From Paenibacillus glycanilyticus NBRC 16618 (GTDB lineage: Bacteria > Bacillota > Bacilli > Paenibacillales > Paenibacillaceae), in contig NZ_BILY01000006.1 in NCBI RefSeq assembly GCF_004000805.1, forward strand, positions 1-64,000: a stretch of 64,000 bases of DNA, given 5' to 3'. The notes under the pieces were generated by a model, which was given only the letters and a program-made list of their open reading frames with translations, was not told where the DNA came from and did no database searches. This document shows, piece after piece, positions 51,290 to 61,469 of this stretch. Numbering within the stretch: the first letter of the stretch is position 1; each line of letters starts with the position of its first letter. A program made the translations under genes and the position numbers.

Positions 51290-52219
51290 TTGATAAACAG
51301 TTCATCGAGCGGTAATCTGCATCGTTACGTAACGAGAATCAGCAGAAACTGGGGTTTATACCTGCTCTTGCTGCCGGCTGTCGTGCTGCTGCTCTGTTTT
51401 ACTTATAAGCCGATGTACGGGGTCATTATCGCCTTTAAAGATTTCAAACCGGCGCTTGGCATTATGGACAGTCCCTGGGTAGGGTTCAAATATTTCGAGA
51501 AGTTTTTTCATTCCTACCAATTCACGGTCACCATTAAGAATACGGTATTCATCAGCTTGTACAGCTTCGTCACCTTTCCGCTTCCGATTGCATTCGCCAT
51601 TCTCGTGAATCAGCTGCGGCAGAACCGGTTTAAGCGGGTATTCCAGACGATTACGTACATGCCGCATTTTATTTCGACTATCGTAATCGTGGGTCTCATG
51701 ATGATCCTGCTGTCTCCGGGGAACGGACTGATCGGCAACATCTACCGGCTATTCGGCGCCGAAGCGCCAAACCTGATGGGCTCGGCCAGCATGTTCAGCA
51801 GCCTGTATGTATGGTCGGACGTCTGGCAGCATACGGGATGGGACAGCATTATTTATCTGGCTGCGTTATCCTCCGTTAGTCCAAGCCTATACGAAGCGGC
51901 AACCGTGGACGGAGCCAGCCGATGGCAGAAAATCCGCTACATTGACATTCCGATGCTTATCCCGACAGCGGTCACCTTATTGATCCTGCGTATCGGCGGA
52001 CTGCTGGGCGTTGGCTTCGAGAAGGCTTATCTGCTGCAAAACAACCTGAATATAGGCGGCAGCGAAGTAATCTCGACTTACGTGTACAAAATCGGGCTGC
52101 TCAGCTCTCAATACAGCTTCTCGGCGGCCATCAATCTATTTAATACGGTTATTAATTTCACCCTGTTAATTCTGGTCAACTGGATATCTAAAAAATATTC
52201 CGAGAACAGTCTCTGGTAA
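51290..52219 (+). CDS. sugar ABC transporter permease (LplB type)
   Basis: The 309-residue permease has six helices, the LplB-like start NWGLYLLLLPAVVLLLCFTYKPMYGV and the EAA loop YEAATVDGASRWQKIRYIDIP. The start is TTG at 51290 with AGGGAGGT about eight bases upstream. It opens an operon of two permeases, a binding protein, ThuA and an oxidoreductase; the permeases come first here, unlike the other modules in the window. Confidence 0.92.
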   Translation: MINSSSSGNLHRYVTRISRNWGLYLLLLPAVVLLLCFTYKPMYGVIIAFKDFKPALGIMDSPWVGFKYFEKFFHSYQFTVTIKNTVFISLYSFVTFPLPIAFAILVNQLRQNRFKRVFQTITYMPHFISTIVIVGLMMILLSPGNGLIGNIYRLFGAEAPNLMGSASMFSSLYVWSDVWQHTGWDSIIYLAALSSVSPSLYEAATVDGASRWQKIRYIDIPMLIPTAVTLLILRIGGLLGVGFEKAYLLQNNLNIGGSEVISTYVYKIGLLSSQYSFSAAINLFNTVINFTLLILVNWISKKYSENSLW

Positions 52220-52220
52220 A

Positions 52221-52256
52221 CGGATGCTTACGAAGTATGAATGGCTTCGCCATTCA
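52221..52256. repeat. intergenic ATGCTTACGAAGTA element with hairpin
   Basis: The 14-base core ATGCTTACGAAGTA (52224-52237) is identical to that in the repeats before sigW. A hairpin, TGAATGGC (52238-52245) with GCCATTCA (52249-52256), follows at once. It lies between two cotranscribed permease genes. Confidence 0.8.
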
Positions 52257-52276
52257 TTTGAGGAGGAAGAACAGCT

Positions 52277-53188
52277 ATGGAGGCTGCCGCGAATTTAGCC
52301 ATGCAACCGAAAAAAACGGGCAATAGCGATAAAGTACTGGAGATCCTGCTCTATATTTGGGCTGCGATTGTCCTTATCATTGTGTTATATCCGCTTTACT
52401 TTATTATCATCGCTTCCTTCAGCGATCCTTCGGCTGTGGGGAACGGCAAGGTATGGTTATTTCCGAAAGGGTTTACGCTTGATGGTTATAAGGAATTACT
52501 GAATCATTCGAATATATGGATTGGCTACCGGAACACGATTGTTTATACGGTTGTGGGTACGCTGATCGGCCTTATCGTCAACGTATCGGCGGGTTATGCC
52601 CTGTCGAGAAAGGATCTTGTCGGACGCAAGTTTTTGTCCCTCTTCTTTATTTTCACCATGTTCTTCAACGGGGGACTAGTGCCTACGTTTCTGACGATCC
52701 GAGATTTTCACCTGTACGACACGTTTCTAGTCATGGTGCTGCCGTTCTCGGTTGCCGTCTTTGATATTATCGTGGCGCGTACGTTCTTCCGGACGGGCAT
52801 TCCGACGGAGTTATGGGAAGCCGCGCAAATCGACGGCTGCGGAAACCTGCGCTTTTATGCTCAGATGGTGCTGCCGCTCTCGAAACCGATTATTGCCGTA
52901 TTGGCTTTATGGTTTGCCGTTGGTCAATGGAATTCGTATTTTAACGCGCTAATCTATTTGCAGGATAAGAATTTATACCCGCTGCAGCTGATCTTAAGAG
53001 ATATTCTGGTCACCAATCAGATGCAGACCGCGCTTGGTACGGGGGAAGCGGCCCAAATCGCGCTGCGCCTTGCCAATCTGCTGCGATATTCCGTCATTAT
53101 CGTCGCTACGGTTCCGATCATGTGCATCTACCCGTTTGTGCAGAAGCATTTCAACAAGGGGGTGATGATCGGCGCCGTGAAGGAATAG
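52277..53188 (+). CDS. sugar ABC transporter permease (LplC/YtcP type)
   Basis: The 303-residue permease has six helices and the EAA loop WEAAQIDGCGNLRFYAQMVLPL. The conserved ending FVQKHFNKGVMIGAVKE assigns it to the YtcP/LplC group. GAGGAGGA precedes the ATG. It pairs with the permease at 51290. Confidence 0.93.
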   Translation: MEAAANLAMQPKKTGNSDKVLEILLYIWAAIVLIIVLYPLYFIIIASFSDPSAVGNGKVWLFPKGFTLDGYKELLNHSNIWIGYRNTIVYTVVGTLIGLIVNVSAGYALSRKDLVGRKFLSLFFIFTMFFNGGLVPTFLTIRDFHLYDTFLVMVLPFSVAVFDIIVARTFFRTGIPTELWEAAQIDGCGNLRFYAQMVLPLSKPIIAVLALWFAVGQWNSYFNALIYLQDKNLYPLQLILRDILVTNQMQTALGTGEAAQIALRLANLLRYSVIIVATVPIMCIYPFVQKHFNKGVMIGAVKE

Positions 53189-53235
53189 CAAGCTGCGGGG
53201 GAACTGCCATTATCCTTTTAGAGGGGGATTTATAC

Positions 53236-54876
53236 ATGACAACCATTTCGAAGAGAAATACGAGAAAAATGCTGTCCGGCCTTGCTTTGATTTCCGTATT
53301 GGGCACCACGGTGCTTGCGGGCTGCAGCAGCGACAAGAGTACCGATAATGCCGCTGCTTCCAATAACGGGGGTAACGGCAAAGCAGGCAGCAACTTCCAT
53401 GCGGAAGGCCTTCCGATTGTAGATAAGCCGGTAACGCTGGACGTTCTTACGATCCGTTGGGGCAACATGGGGGATACGTTCACGAAGAACACCTGGCTTC
53501 AGGAGCTGGAGAAAAATTCGAATGTCAAAATTAATTGGCAGGTCATCTCCTCGAGCGATTGGGATGCCCAGAAGTCGGTTATGCTGGCAAGCGGAAAAAT
53601 GCCGGATGTGATCATCGGCGACCTGGCGTTTGGGGACTCCGATATCGTGAACAACCTGAGCATTTTCCGTCCGCTTGACGACTACATCGACAAATATATG
53701 CCGAATCTGAAAGCAGCCATGGCCGAAATGCCGGAGCTGAAGAAGCTGAGCACGTTCCCGGACGGCAAAATCTATTCGCTGCCCGCAAGACTGCCGTCGC
53801 GGCCGTATTCTTCCGTGCAGCCGGTTATCAACAAAGAATGGCTGGACAAATTGGGATTGAAGGCGCCTGAAACGCTTGATGAACTGTATACGGTGCTGAA
53901 GGCGTTTAAGGAGAAGGATCCAAACGGCAACGGCAAGGCTGACGAGATTCCGTACAGCGATCAGAAGGATCTGGACATGAACCTGTTCGCGCCATTCGGC
54001 ATTACGGATATGCGCGGCAACCATATGGTGCTGAAGGACGGCAAGCCGGAATACTTCCCGACGTCGGAAGCTTACAAGGCAGCCATTACCTGGGCGAATA
54101 AGCTGTATTCCGAAGGCTTGATCGATAAAGAAACGTTTACGCAGGACGATACGATGCTGACGGCGAAACGGCAAAATCCGGACAACGCGTTAATCGGGTT
54201 CTCGTACCAATGGACGCCGGACGCGGTATTCGGTCAATGGAGCAAGCAGTATGAGACCATCGCGCCGATTACCGGACCGGACGGCAAGAAATATCAGATT
54301 GGCGATCCGAACGGAATGAGCATCCGACGCAACGAGGTGCTCATTACAACCTCGAACGAGCATCCAGAGGTCGCGGCGCGTTGGGCTGACCAGTTCTATA
54401 CCGGGGAAGCGAGCATCCAGAACTTCTGGGGCGCAATCGGCACCTCCATCGAGAAAAATGCCGACGGCACCTATACGCTGATGGATCCGCCGGACGGCAC
54501 AAGCGCGGACGCTTGGTATTGGGACAGCTCCCTGCGCGATTTTGGACCGAAATACGTCAGTCCCGATTTCGAGAAGAACATCAAGCTTGATCCAACAAGC
54601 GGCGACGGTCTGAAGCTGCAGCTCGACAGCTTGGGCAAGGAATACGTCACGCAGCCGTTCCCGGACGTGATGTACACCGAGGAAGAATACGCCGAGCTGC
54701 CAACGCTCATTACGGATATCGAGAGCTATATCAAGAGCACCCGCGCCAAATGGGTGACCAAAGGCGGCATCGACCAGGAGTGGGATGCTTACGTCAAGAA
54801 GCTGAACGATATGGGGCTTGAGAAGCTGATCAAGATTTACAATGACGCTTATGACCGTTACATGAACATCAAATAA
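53236..54876 (+). CDS. extracellular sugar-binding lipoprotein (LplA type)
   Basis: The 546-residue protein has a signal peptide with lipobox VLAGC, a Ser/Asn/Gly linker, and the large LplA-type binding fold ([35 protein letters not shown] loop). The ATG at 53236 follows GAGGGGGA. The in-frame ATG at 53122 lies inside the preceding permease gene and lacks a site. It completes the importer with the two permeases before it. Confidence 0.92.
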   Translation: MTTISKRNTRKMLSGLALISVLGTTVLAGCSSDKSTDNAAASNNGGNGKAGSNFHAEGLPIVDKPVTLDVLTIRWGNMGDTFTKNTWLQELEKNSNVKINWQVISSSDWDAQKSVMLASGKMPDVIIGDLAFGDSDIVNNLSIFRPLDDYIDKYMPNLKAAMAEMPELKKLSTFPDGKIYSLPARLPSRPYSSVQPVINKEWLDKLGLKAPETLDELYTVLKAFKEKDPNGNGKADEIPYSDQKDLDMNLFAPFGITDMRGNHMVLKDGKPEYFPTSEAYKAAITWANKLYSEGLIDKETFTQDDTMLTAKRQNPDNALIGFSYQWTPDAVFGQWSKQYETIAPITGPDGKKYQIGDPNGMSIRRNEVLITTSNEHPEVAARWADQFYTGEASIQNFWGAIGTSIEKNADGTYTLMDPPDGTSADAWYWDSSLRDFGPKYVSPDFEKNIKLDPTSGDGLKLQLDSLGKEYVTQPFPDVMYTEEEYAELPTLITDIESYIKSTRAKWVTKGGIDQEWDAYVKKLNDMGLEKLIKIYNDAYDRYMNIK

Positions 54877-54885
54877 GGTTTTTCT

Positions 54886-54920
54886 GCTGCCCTGCGTACG
54901 GACTGCAGGGCAGCTTTTTT
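54886..54920 (+). terminator. terminator after the binding-protein gene
   Basis: GCTGCCCTGC (54886-54895) pairs with GCAGGGCAGC (54905-54914), then TTTTTT. Readthrough or a separate promoter would be needed for the ThuA gene that follows 26 bases later. Confidence 0.9.
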
Positions 54921-54946
54921 ATAGAACATGCTGGGAGGAACAAGAG

Positions 54947-55681
54947 ATGACTGACAAACTGCGAGTAACCGTATGGAACGAGAATCGTCATGAACGGACG
55001 AACCCTAAAGCCAAGGAGATTTATCCGGATGGCATCCATCAGGCTATTGCGCGCTTTTTGACTGAAGCGGGGATGGAAGCGGGAACGGCGACTTTGGACG
55101 AACCGGAGCATGGACTTACCGAGGAAGTGCTGGCGAATACCGACGTATTGATCTGGTGGGGGCATCTCGCTCATGACGAAGTGCAGGACGAGATCGTCGG
55201 CAAGGTATACCAGCGCGTGCTGGGCGGCATGGGGCTTATCGTTCTTCACTCCGGCCATTATTCTAAAATTTTCAAGGCTCTGATGGGAACAAGCTGCAGC
55301 CTGAAATGGCGCGAAGCCGACGAGAAGGAGCGTCTCTGGGTGGTTGCGCCGGGACATCCGATCGCCGAAGGAATCGGGGAATATATCGAGCTGCCGGAAG
55401 AGGAAATGTACGGCGAGCATTTCGATATCCCTGCGCCGGATGAGCTTATCTTCGCTAGCTGGTTCGAGGGCGGCGAAATTTTCCGCAGCGGCTGTGCTTA
55501 TACGCGCGGCAGCGGCAAGGTGTTTTATTTTAGACCCGGTCACGAAACGTATCCGACTTACCACAACCCGGCGATTCAGCGCGTCATCGTTAATGCGGTT
55601 AAATGGGCGGAGCCGGTTCGACGGGAGCTGCCTATACGCGGCAACGTGCAGCCGCTAGAGCCGATTGGCGTGAAGGTCTGA
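54947..55681 (+). CDS. ThuA-domain protein
   Basis: The 244-residue protein has a ThuA-like glutamine-amidotransferase fold: [16 protein letters not shown], then [19 protein letters not shown] and [20 protein letters not shown]. ThuA proteins were first linked to trehalose and sucrose use and often sit beside Gfo/Idh/MocA oxidoreductases in sugar-degradation loci. The reaction is not established here. GGGAGGA precedes the ATG. The next gene is such an oxidoreductase. Confidence 0.87.
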   Translation: MTDKLRVTVWNENRHERTNPKAKEIYPDGIHQAIARFLTEAGMEAGTATLDEPEHGLTEEVLANTDVLIWWGHLAHDEVQDEIVGKVYQRVLGGMGLIVLHSGHYSKIFKALMGTSCSLKWREADEKERLWVVAPGHPIAEGIGEYIELPEEEMYGEHFDIPAPDELIFASWFEGGEIFRSGCAYTRGSGKVFYFRPGHETYPTYHNPAIQRVIVNAVKWAEPVRRELPIRGNVQPLEPIGVKV

Positions 55682-55716
55682 CATAAGGTTAAGTCATGAG
55701 GGGAGTAGGGATCGCG

Positions 55717-56766
55717 ATGAAGAAGTATCGAATCGGATTGATTGGTCTTGGCGGCATGTCGCATTCGCATATCCGTTGGATGGCCGAGGAGGGCCGCTTT
55801 GCTATTATTGCGGTAAGCGATGTGAATGAAGCTGCTTTAACGGAGAAAGGCGAGCAGCTGGGGATATCGCCTGACAAACGATACGGGGATTTCGTGCAGC
55901 TGATTAACGACCCGGATGTGGATGCGGTCGTATCGGTGACGCCTAATAACGTCCACGCGGATATCGTCCGTGCCTGTCTGCAGGCGGGCAAGCCTTACCT
56001 CGCGGAGAAGCCGTTCACCCGCGTATTCGAGGAGGCAGCTGAACTGCTGGAGCTATACGAGCAACAGCCGGTTAACGGCATGGTTGGATACAGCTACCGT
56101 TATACGCCCGCATTCCGTTATGCGCGTGAGCTTGTGAGGGAAGAGAAGCTGGGCAAGGTGCGGAGCTTTGCGATCCAATACCTGCAGGACTGGGGAGCGG
56201 TTCCGAACCAGACGCCGTATATATGGCGCTTTAATAAGGAAATTACCGGTACGGGAACGCTTGGCGATCTAGGGTCGCATATGATCGATATGGCTCGGTT
56301 TCTCTTTGGGGAATTCAAGGAGCTGTCCGCGTTGATGCGCACGCTGGTTCCGGAGCGGCCGGATCCGGCTACCGGCCAGATGGTGAAGATCGAGGTCGAC
56401 GACTTCGTAAGCTTCCAGGCCCGAATGTCCGGCGATGAGGTTGGCATCTTCCAGTCGTCGCGGAATGCGATCGGCTCGGGCAACCAGCATGAAGTATCGA
56501 TCTACGGCGATGCCGGAACGCTGCACGCGTCGACGCTGAACCCGGATCAGATTGTCTGGATCCGAGAGGAAGCGCCGGGCCAGCTGGCGAGAGCGGTTAT
56601 TAACGTGCCGGAGAGATGCCGGGTAACCCAGTACGGCGACTTCCTGTCGCTCTTGGACGGTACGGCATCGGAGAGCCTGCCGGGGTTTATGGACGGCTAC
56701 CGCAACCAGGAGATTATCGACGCGGTCATTCGCGCAAGCGAAGAGAAGCGTACGATTGTGATTTAA
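55717..56766 (+). CDS. Gfo/Idh/MocA-family oxidoreductase
   Basis: The 349-residue protein has the Rossmann motif IGLIGLGGMSHSHIRWM, the conserved YLAEKPFTRVFEEA, and GTGTLGDLGSHMIDMARFL with the His/Asp of the active-site region. It probably oxidises the imported sugar or glycoside with NAD(P), working with ThuA next door. The ATG at 55717 has GAGGGGAG upstream; an in-frame ATG at 55696 has a poorer site. A strong terminator follows. Confidence 0.9.
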   Translation: MKKYRIGLIGLGGMSHSHIRWMAEEGRFAIIAVSDVNEAALTEKGEQLGISPDKRYGDFVQLINDPDVDAVVSVTPNNVHADIVRACLQAGKPYLAEKPFTRVFEEAAELLELYEQQPVNGMVGYSYRYTPAFRYARELVREEKLGKVRSFAIQYLQDWGAVPNQTPYIWRFNKEITGTGTLGDLGSHMIDMARFLFGEFKELSALMRTLVPERPDPATGQMVKIEVDDFVSFQARMSGDEVGIFQSSRNAIGSGNQHEVSIYGDAGTLHASTLNPDQIVWIREEAPGQLARAVINVPERCRVTQYGDFLSLLDGTASESLPGFMDGYRNQEIIDAVIRASEEKRTIVI

Positions 56767-56780
56767 GCTAATGGGGATAG

Positions 56781-56815
56781 GGTACCTGCGTTTAATGGAC
56801 GCAGGTACCTTTTTA
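56781..56815 (+). terminator. terminator of the ThuA-oxidoreductase genes
   Basis: GGTACCTGCGT (56781-56791) pairs with ACGCAGGTACC (56799-56809), followed by TTTTT. Confidence 0.93.
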
Positions 56816-56909
56816 TTTTTCTAACAGCGCGGAATTGAATTCCTTTATATGGTATTATTCGGGTGAAAGTATAATGATTATTTTGAGAGAGGATTGAGCT
56901 CGTTAAGCT

Positions 56910-57236
56910 ATGAAAATACGGAAAATAGGGATTCCTGCCGTTATTCTGCTTCTGCTTGCAGTCTCGTTCTATTTTCTAAATACGAGAGTGTGGGTGGATA
57001 AATATGAAGTTCGAGGCGACGCCATCGTATTTGAAGATAATCGTTATGTCTATGAAGGATCAAGCGCCGATCATCTTGGAAAAACAATCGGTATCGCATA
57101 CAACGAGGGAGAGAAAAGAGGAATCACCGATTACATTTGGCCGGAATGGGTGTACGCATACAAAGGGGATAAAGCTCATAAGCGCATTTACGTAAGAGGG
57201 TTGATGGATATAGGGGGGACCTATATTAGGCAGTAA
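56910..57236 (+). CDS. small membrane-anchored protein of unknown function
   Basis: The 108-residue protein has a basic start (MKIRKIG) and one hydrophobic segment (IPAVILLLLAVSFYFLN, about residues 8-24). A short extracellular part follows, rich in Tyr, Asp and Gly (YEVRGDAIVFEDNRYVYEG). I do not recognise a family. The ribosome binding site is poor. It sits 19 bases before the DMP19-like gene, so the two may be cotranscribed. Confidence 0.65.
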   Translation: MKIRKIGIPAVILLLLAVSFYFLNTRVWVDKYEVRGDAIVFEDNRYVYEGSSADHLGKTIGIAYNEGEKRGITDYIWPEWVYAYKGDKAHKRIYVRGLMDIGGTYIRQ

Positions 57237-57255
57237 CAGACCGGGGAGGAGAAGA

Positions 57256-57828
57256 ATGAGCAATCTTCATGCAATAGTGCAACAGTTAATACCTGAAAAA
57301 GAACATCTACATGCTACTTCTGCCAGCGAACTAATTGAACAAGTGTGCTCTAATAGGTACAAACAAGAAAGCTATTATACAAATGACAAAGAGGTTTTTA
57401 AGAAGCTTCCGGAAGTCCTTCAGGATATCATACTGCTTATTGATTTGGATACGGAGTTAAATATGAATGGCCTATTAGGTTTTGCTGAAAATTCATCGGG
57501 CCGATACCTGGATGAGACAATAAAAGTATTGGAGCGCATTGGAGCCGTTAATGATGCAAATGCTTTACAAGAATTAAAAGATATTCTTAAAGAGTATGGT
57601 GCGAGTACGCACATACTAAATGATGATATACAGCTTGTACAGCAATATGAAGTCCGAAACTTTGCGCAAACCCATCAAATTTTTGATGAAGAATTTTACG
57701 ACCGCATACAAAAAGCGGAAGAGAAGCTGTATGTTTACGCTAATCAAGGAAACGTATTTGATCATTTAACAGCCTATATTGAAGCTGATAAAAAGGAATT
57801 AATGGATAACATAGTTGTTTATTTGTAA
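57256..57828 (+). CDS. DMP19/DUF4375-domain protein
   Basis: The 190-residue protein has a DUF4375-like core: LPEVLQDIILLIDLDTELNM, then NGLLGFAENSSGRYLDETIKVLERIGA. The domain occurs in the DNA-mimic protein DMP19 of Neisseria and in many Firmicute proteins of unknown role. The protein is acidic, as a DNA mimic would be, but a DNA-mimic role is not shown. GGGGAGGAG precedes the ATG. The gene is AT-rich compared with the sugar-import genes on both sides. Confidence 0.78.
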   Translation: MSNLHAIVQQLIPEKEHLHATSASELIEQVCSNRYKQESYYTNDKEVFKKLPEVLQDIILLIDLDTELNMNGLLGFAENSSGRYLDETIKVLERIGAVNDANALQELKDILKEYGASTHILNDDIQLVQQYEVRNFAQTHQIFDEEFYDRIQKAEEKLYVYANQGNVFDHLTAYIEADKKELMDNIVVYL

Positions 57829-57860
57829 AAGTGAAGCAGCCCATCTGGTGTGCAATAGTT

Positions 57861-57898
57861 AAAAAGCCCGTCTCGCCGCAAGGCGAGACGGGCTTTTT
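57861..57898. terminator. terminator after the DMP19-like gene
   Basis: AAAAAGCCCGTCTCGCC (57861-57877) and its complement (57882-57898) form a 17-bp perfect stem with a 4-base loop. Confidence 0.94.
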
Positions 57899-58024
57899 GA
57901 TTTTGATTATACCTTGACCTTCCGGAACGCAATGGACTTCCTGTTTCTTTCGGTGGTATGATTTACGCTGAAAATCGGACCTGTCGCCGGCAGCCGGATG
58001 GAATAGGCGCGGCTCCGCGCTTAA

Positions 58025-58033
58025 TGTTATAAT
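58025..58033 (+). promoter_or_regulatory. extended -10 promoter of the kinase operon
   Basis: TGTTATAAT combines the TGn extension with a consensus TATAAT (58028-58033). It is about 40 bp before the kinase start. No -35 match is visible. Confidence 0.5.
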
Positions 58034-58074
58034 GGCGGCAAATCCTAACTATCGACGAGAGAGGGCACGGGCGT

Positions 58075-59904
58075 TTGAGATTCCGGAAAATCTACCGAAA
58101 CTATATACAGAACAACCTGTTCGTCAAAGTCATTCTCGTCTTTGCGCTTATTGTGCATTTGACGATTATCACGCTCTCGTATCTGCTCTTCGGTCTCATA
58201 TCCGATTCCATCGTGAACAGCGAGCTGAACAATCAGAAGCAAGCCATGGAGCGGGTGAACCGCTATATGGAGCAGAAGTACGATTGGGTGCAGAACACGG
58301 TGCAGGACATCTACCGCAACAGCCTGCTCGCGAGCAACGCCTCTTACTTTTTGCGGCATTCTTACAGCGAATACGCGCAGTACATGCTCGACCAGAATTA
58401 CGCGGGCGGCAACGAAAGCGCGGTCGATATTCTGAGCTATCTCGCGGACCGGATGGATTCCGATCCCGACATCCAGAATATCCTGCTGTACAGCACGGAC
58501 ATGCAGCAGCTGTACGCTTTTAATCGGAACGGCCCGCGGCGGCTGTACAAAACCAATCCGACCCGCTCGTACATTCCCGAGATCATGGCGGCGGAAGGGC
58601 CGGCCGCGTCGGCGCCGAACATCTGGATTCGCGGGTTGATCGGCCAATGGAACTCGCAGTTGTATTCCATGCGCGTCCAGGTAAACGATAAGAATACGCT
58701 CAAAAATATCGGCCAGCTGCTCGTATATTTCGATTCCGGCATGGTGAACCGGTCGCTCGACCAGCAGCGGACTCCGCTTAAGGGCGAAATTCTGGTGCTG
58801 TCGCAGGACGGGCAGGTGTTGTCCGATTCCGCGAACCGATATTACGGGCAGATCTTCCCGTACATGAAGCAAATCGGCTCCCTGAAGGAAACCGGCATGC
58901 TCGACGAGCCATCTTACATCTCTACGCTGACGCAGAACCAAGCCGGCTATTTCGTCGTTGGCATTACGCCAAAGAGCGTGATGGCCGAGGCGTACGCGGG
59001 CCTCAAGCGGACGATCATTCTGATCAGTACGATCTGCATTGTCGTTGCGGTCATCATTCCGTCCATCGTGATCGTCAATATCTCGAGGCGGACGAACCGG
59101 ATCGTGCACTTCATGCGGAAGGTGGAGGGCGGCAATCTCACCGCCCGCCTGCAGGATGCCCGCGAGGACGAGCTCGGGCAGATCTCTCAGAGCTTTAACG
59201 AGATGCTCGACGAGCTGGGCCGGCATATCGACCGGGAATACAAGGCGGAGCTGAGGCATAAGCAGACGGAGCTTGCTGCTCTGCAGGCGAGGGTAAACCC
59301 GCATTTTCTTTACAACACGCTGGAGGTTATCCGGATGCGGGCGATGTCCCAGGGCGCGGTCGACGTCGGCGAGATGATCTACAGCCTCGCGGCGCTGTTC
59401 CGCAACTCGGTCAGCGCGAAGGCGGAGAACACGCTTGGCGAAGAGCTTGAAATGTGCAGGCTGTACCTGGAGCTGTTCCGGATCCGTTACAAAGACAAAT
59501 TCGCCTATGAGGTCGAATGCGACGAAGAGCTGCTGCGGGTTCCGGTTGCAAAGCTGCTGCTGCAGCCAATCGTGGAGAACTATATCGTGCACGGGATGGA
59601 TTCCCGGCGCAAGAACAATCGCCTGACTATCGAGGCAACGCAAGAGCACGGCCTGATCCGGGTCCAGGTACGCGACAACGGCAAAGGCATCGAGCCGGAG
59701 CAGCTTGCGGGCATTATGCGGCGGCTGAAGATGCCGGAAACCGAAGAACAGCAGTCCTTCGGGCTGCGCAGCGTGCACGAGCGGATTGAACTGGTGCACG
59801 GACCCGGCTATGGGTTAAGCATAGAAAGCACGCCCGGGAAGGGGACATCGGTGACGGTGATCTGGCCCGCGGTTGAACAACAGGAGGAAGCTGGCGATGT
59901 ATAA
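58075..59904 (+). CDS. YesM-type sensor histidine kinase
   Basis: The 609-residue kinase has an N-terminal helix (FVKVILVFALIVHLTIITLSYLLFG), an extracellular sensor, a second helix (TIILISTICIVVAVIIPSIVIV), HAMP, the phospho-acceptor His in QARVNPHFLYNTLEVI and an ATP site (LLQPIVENYIVHG; DNGKGI). The start is TTG at 58075 with AGAGGG upstream. It overlaps the regulator gene by eight bases. A long antisense ORF inside it is a shadow. Confidence 0.92.
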   Translation: MRFRKIYRNYIQNNLFVKVILVFALIVHLTIITLSYLLFGLISDSIVNSELNNQKQAMERVNRYMEQKYDWVQNTVQDIYRNSLLASNASYFLRHSYSEYAQYMLDQNYAGGNESAVDILSYLADRMDSDPDIQNILLYSTDMQQLYAFNRNGPRRLYKTNPTRSYIPEIMAAEGPAASAPNIWIRGLIGQWNSQLYSMRVQVNDKNTLKNIGQLLVYFDSGMVNRSLDQQRTPLKGEILVLSQDGQVLSDSANRYYGQIFPYMKQIGSLKETGMLDEPSYISTLTQNQAGYFVVGITPKSVMAEAYAGLKRTIILISTICIVVAVIIPSIVIVNISRRTNRIVHFMRKVEGGNLTARLQDAREDELGQISQSFNEMLDELGRHIDREYKAELRHKQTELAALQARVNPHFLYNTLEVIRMRAMSQGAVDVGEMIYSLAALFRNSVSAKAENTLGEELEMCRLYLELFRIRYKDKFAYEVECDEELLRVPVAKLLLQPIVENYIVHGMDSRRKNNRLTIEATQEHGLIRVQVRDNGKGIEPEQLAGIMRRLKMPETEEQQSFGLRSVHERIELVHGPGYGLSIESTPGKGTSVTVIWPAVEQQEEAGDV

Positions 59905-61435
59905 AGTATTGCTTGTGGATGACGAACCGTTTATAACCGAAGGCTTAAGCGACGCCGTCGATTGGTCCGCCTTCGGCCTGGAGGTCGTCGGCAGCGCCGA
60001 AGACGGCGAGGAAGCGCTGGAGCGGCTGCGCGAGCTGCCGGTCGACCTGCTCATCACCGATATCTCGATGCCGATCATGACCGGGCTTGAACTGATCCGC
60101 AAGGCTCGGGAGCTGCAGCCGAGATTGAAGGTTATCATTCTGAGCGGGTTCAACGAATTCAATTATCTCAAGGAAGGCATGCGCCTCGGCATTGAGAACT
60201 ACCTGCTCAAGCCGATTAACTTCGGGGAGCTGGAGGCGACGCTGACGGATACGGTACGGAAGCTGGAGGTGGATAAGCCGGAAAAGCCGCTGGAGGAAGA
60301 TGAGATCGGCATCCTGCGGGACAACGTCATGACCCGGTGGGTAAACGGGCGGATCGCGTTGCCCGAGCTGGCGGAACGGACGGCCCTCCTTGGCATCGAT
60401 CTCTCGAAGCCGTATGCGGCGCTGGCAATCATCCGTTTTCGCTCTGAACAAGGTGTCGCGGGTTACGGCCCGAACGATTGCATCAAGGATCTCTTGGCTC
60501 AGGAGTCCGACGGCCTGTCGTTTGTTCCCTTTCTCAACGACGAGGGCGAGCTGGTCGTCGCCTGCTGCATAAACGAGGGCATGCGGAATAAAGCTAAGGT
60601 AACGGAAGCGTTGGAAAGAGCGGCGGACAAATGGGAGAACAGGCAGCTTGGCCCGCAGATCGCGCTCGGCGGGATCGTGGCGAAGGCCGATGCCGCCGCA
60701 AGCTATGCAGAGGCGCGCAAAGCGCAGCAATTTTTCCTGGTGCGACATGACCGGCATTTGCTCGATTATGCGGATATTTCCGCGGAAACGGCATCTCTTC
60801 CTTCGGGGTTGTTCGAATGGGAGGCGTATGCGAAGCCCATTCTCGCCAAGGACAAAGCCGAGCTGGAGGAGGTTATCGCCCGCGATTTCGCGACTATACG
60901 AATGGCGGAAAGCCTGCATCCGGTCCGGGCGAGAGGCGCAGCCATCGAGCTCATGATTCTGATGAAGCTCGAAGTCGACAAGCTTGGACGCGCGGATGCC
61001 GCGGAGGTGTTCCAAGGCGCGCTAGACCAAGCGGTGACCGCGGCAACGCTCGAAGGCGTTGAGAATGCCGTGCGCACGGCAGCTTTTTTCGTCGCCGATT
61101 CGTTCTCCGGGGAAGACATGAGTCCCGTCATCAAGCAGGCGCTGCGCTACATCCACGAGCACTATGCGGAGCCGTTGACGCTCAAGTCGCTTGGGCTGCA
61201 GTTTCACATACATCCTAATTACCTCGGGCAGCTTTTTAATAAGCAGACGGGGGATACGTTCACGGATTACCTGAATAAATTTCGCATCGAGAAAGCGAAG
61301 GAACTGCTGGCGGACAGCCGGCTCAAAGTGAACGAGATCGCAAGACAAGTCGGGTACTGGGAGACAGGCTACTTCTACAAGCAGTTCAAGAAGCATGTCG
61401 GGATGGTTCCGGGCGATTTTAAGGAGCTGCTGTGA
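59897..61435 (+). CDS. YesN-type response regulator with AraC output domain
   Basis: The 512-residue protein has a receiver domain (VLLVDDEPFITEGL; phospho-Asp in LLITDISMPIMTG; ENYLLKPINFGE) and a C-terminal AraC domain (LTLKSLGLQFHIHPNYLGQLFNKQTGD and VNEIARQVGYWETGYFYKQFKKHVG). The ATG at 59897 overlaps the end of the kinase gene. It should activate the binding-protein gene at 61584. A small hairpin, TGACGC/GCGTCA, spans its stop codon. Confidence 0.93.
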   Translation: MYKVLLVDDEPFITEGLSDAVDWSAFGLEVVGSAEDGEEALERLRELPVDLLITDISMPIMTGLELIRKARELQPRLKVIILSGFNEFNYLKEGMRLGIENYLLKPINFGELEATLTDTVRKLEVDKPEKPLEEDEIGILRDNVMTRWVNGRIALPELAERTALLGIDLSKPYAALAIIRFRSEQGVAGYGPNDCIKDLLAQESDGLSFVPFLNDEGELVVACCINEGMRNKAKVTEALERAADKWENRQLGPQIALGGIVAKADAAASYAEARKAQQFFLVRHDRHLLDYADISAETASLPSGLFEWEAYAKPILAKDKAELEEVIARDFATIRMAESLHPVRARGAAIELMILMKLEVDKLGRADAAEVFQGALDQAVTAATLEGVENAVRTAAFFVADSFSGEDMSPVIKQALRYIHEHYAEPLTLKSLGLQFHIHPNYLGQLFNKQTGDTFTDYLNKFRIEKAKELLADSRLKVNEIARQVGYWETGYFYKQFKKHVGMVPGDFKELL

Positions 61436-61469
61436 CGCCTAAGCGTCATTCGCGGTTCCTTTCTTTATT

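Noticed and set aside
58045-59799. 584-codon antisense ORF in the histidine kinase gene
   Set aside because: Shadow of a GC-rich coding frame; the plus-strand kinase has clear domains.
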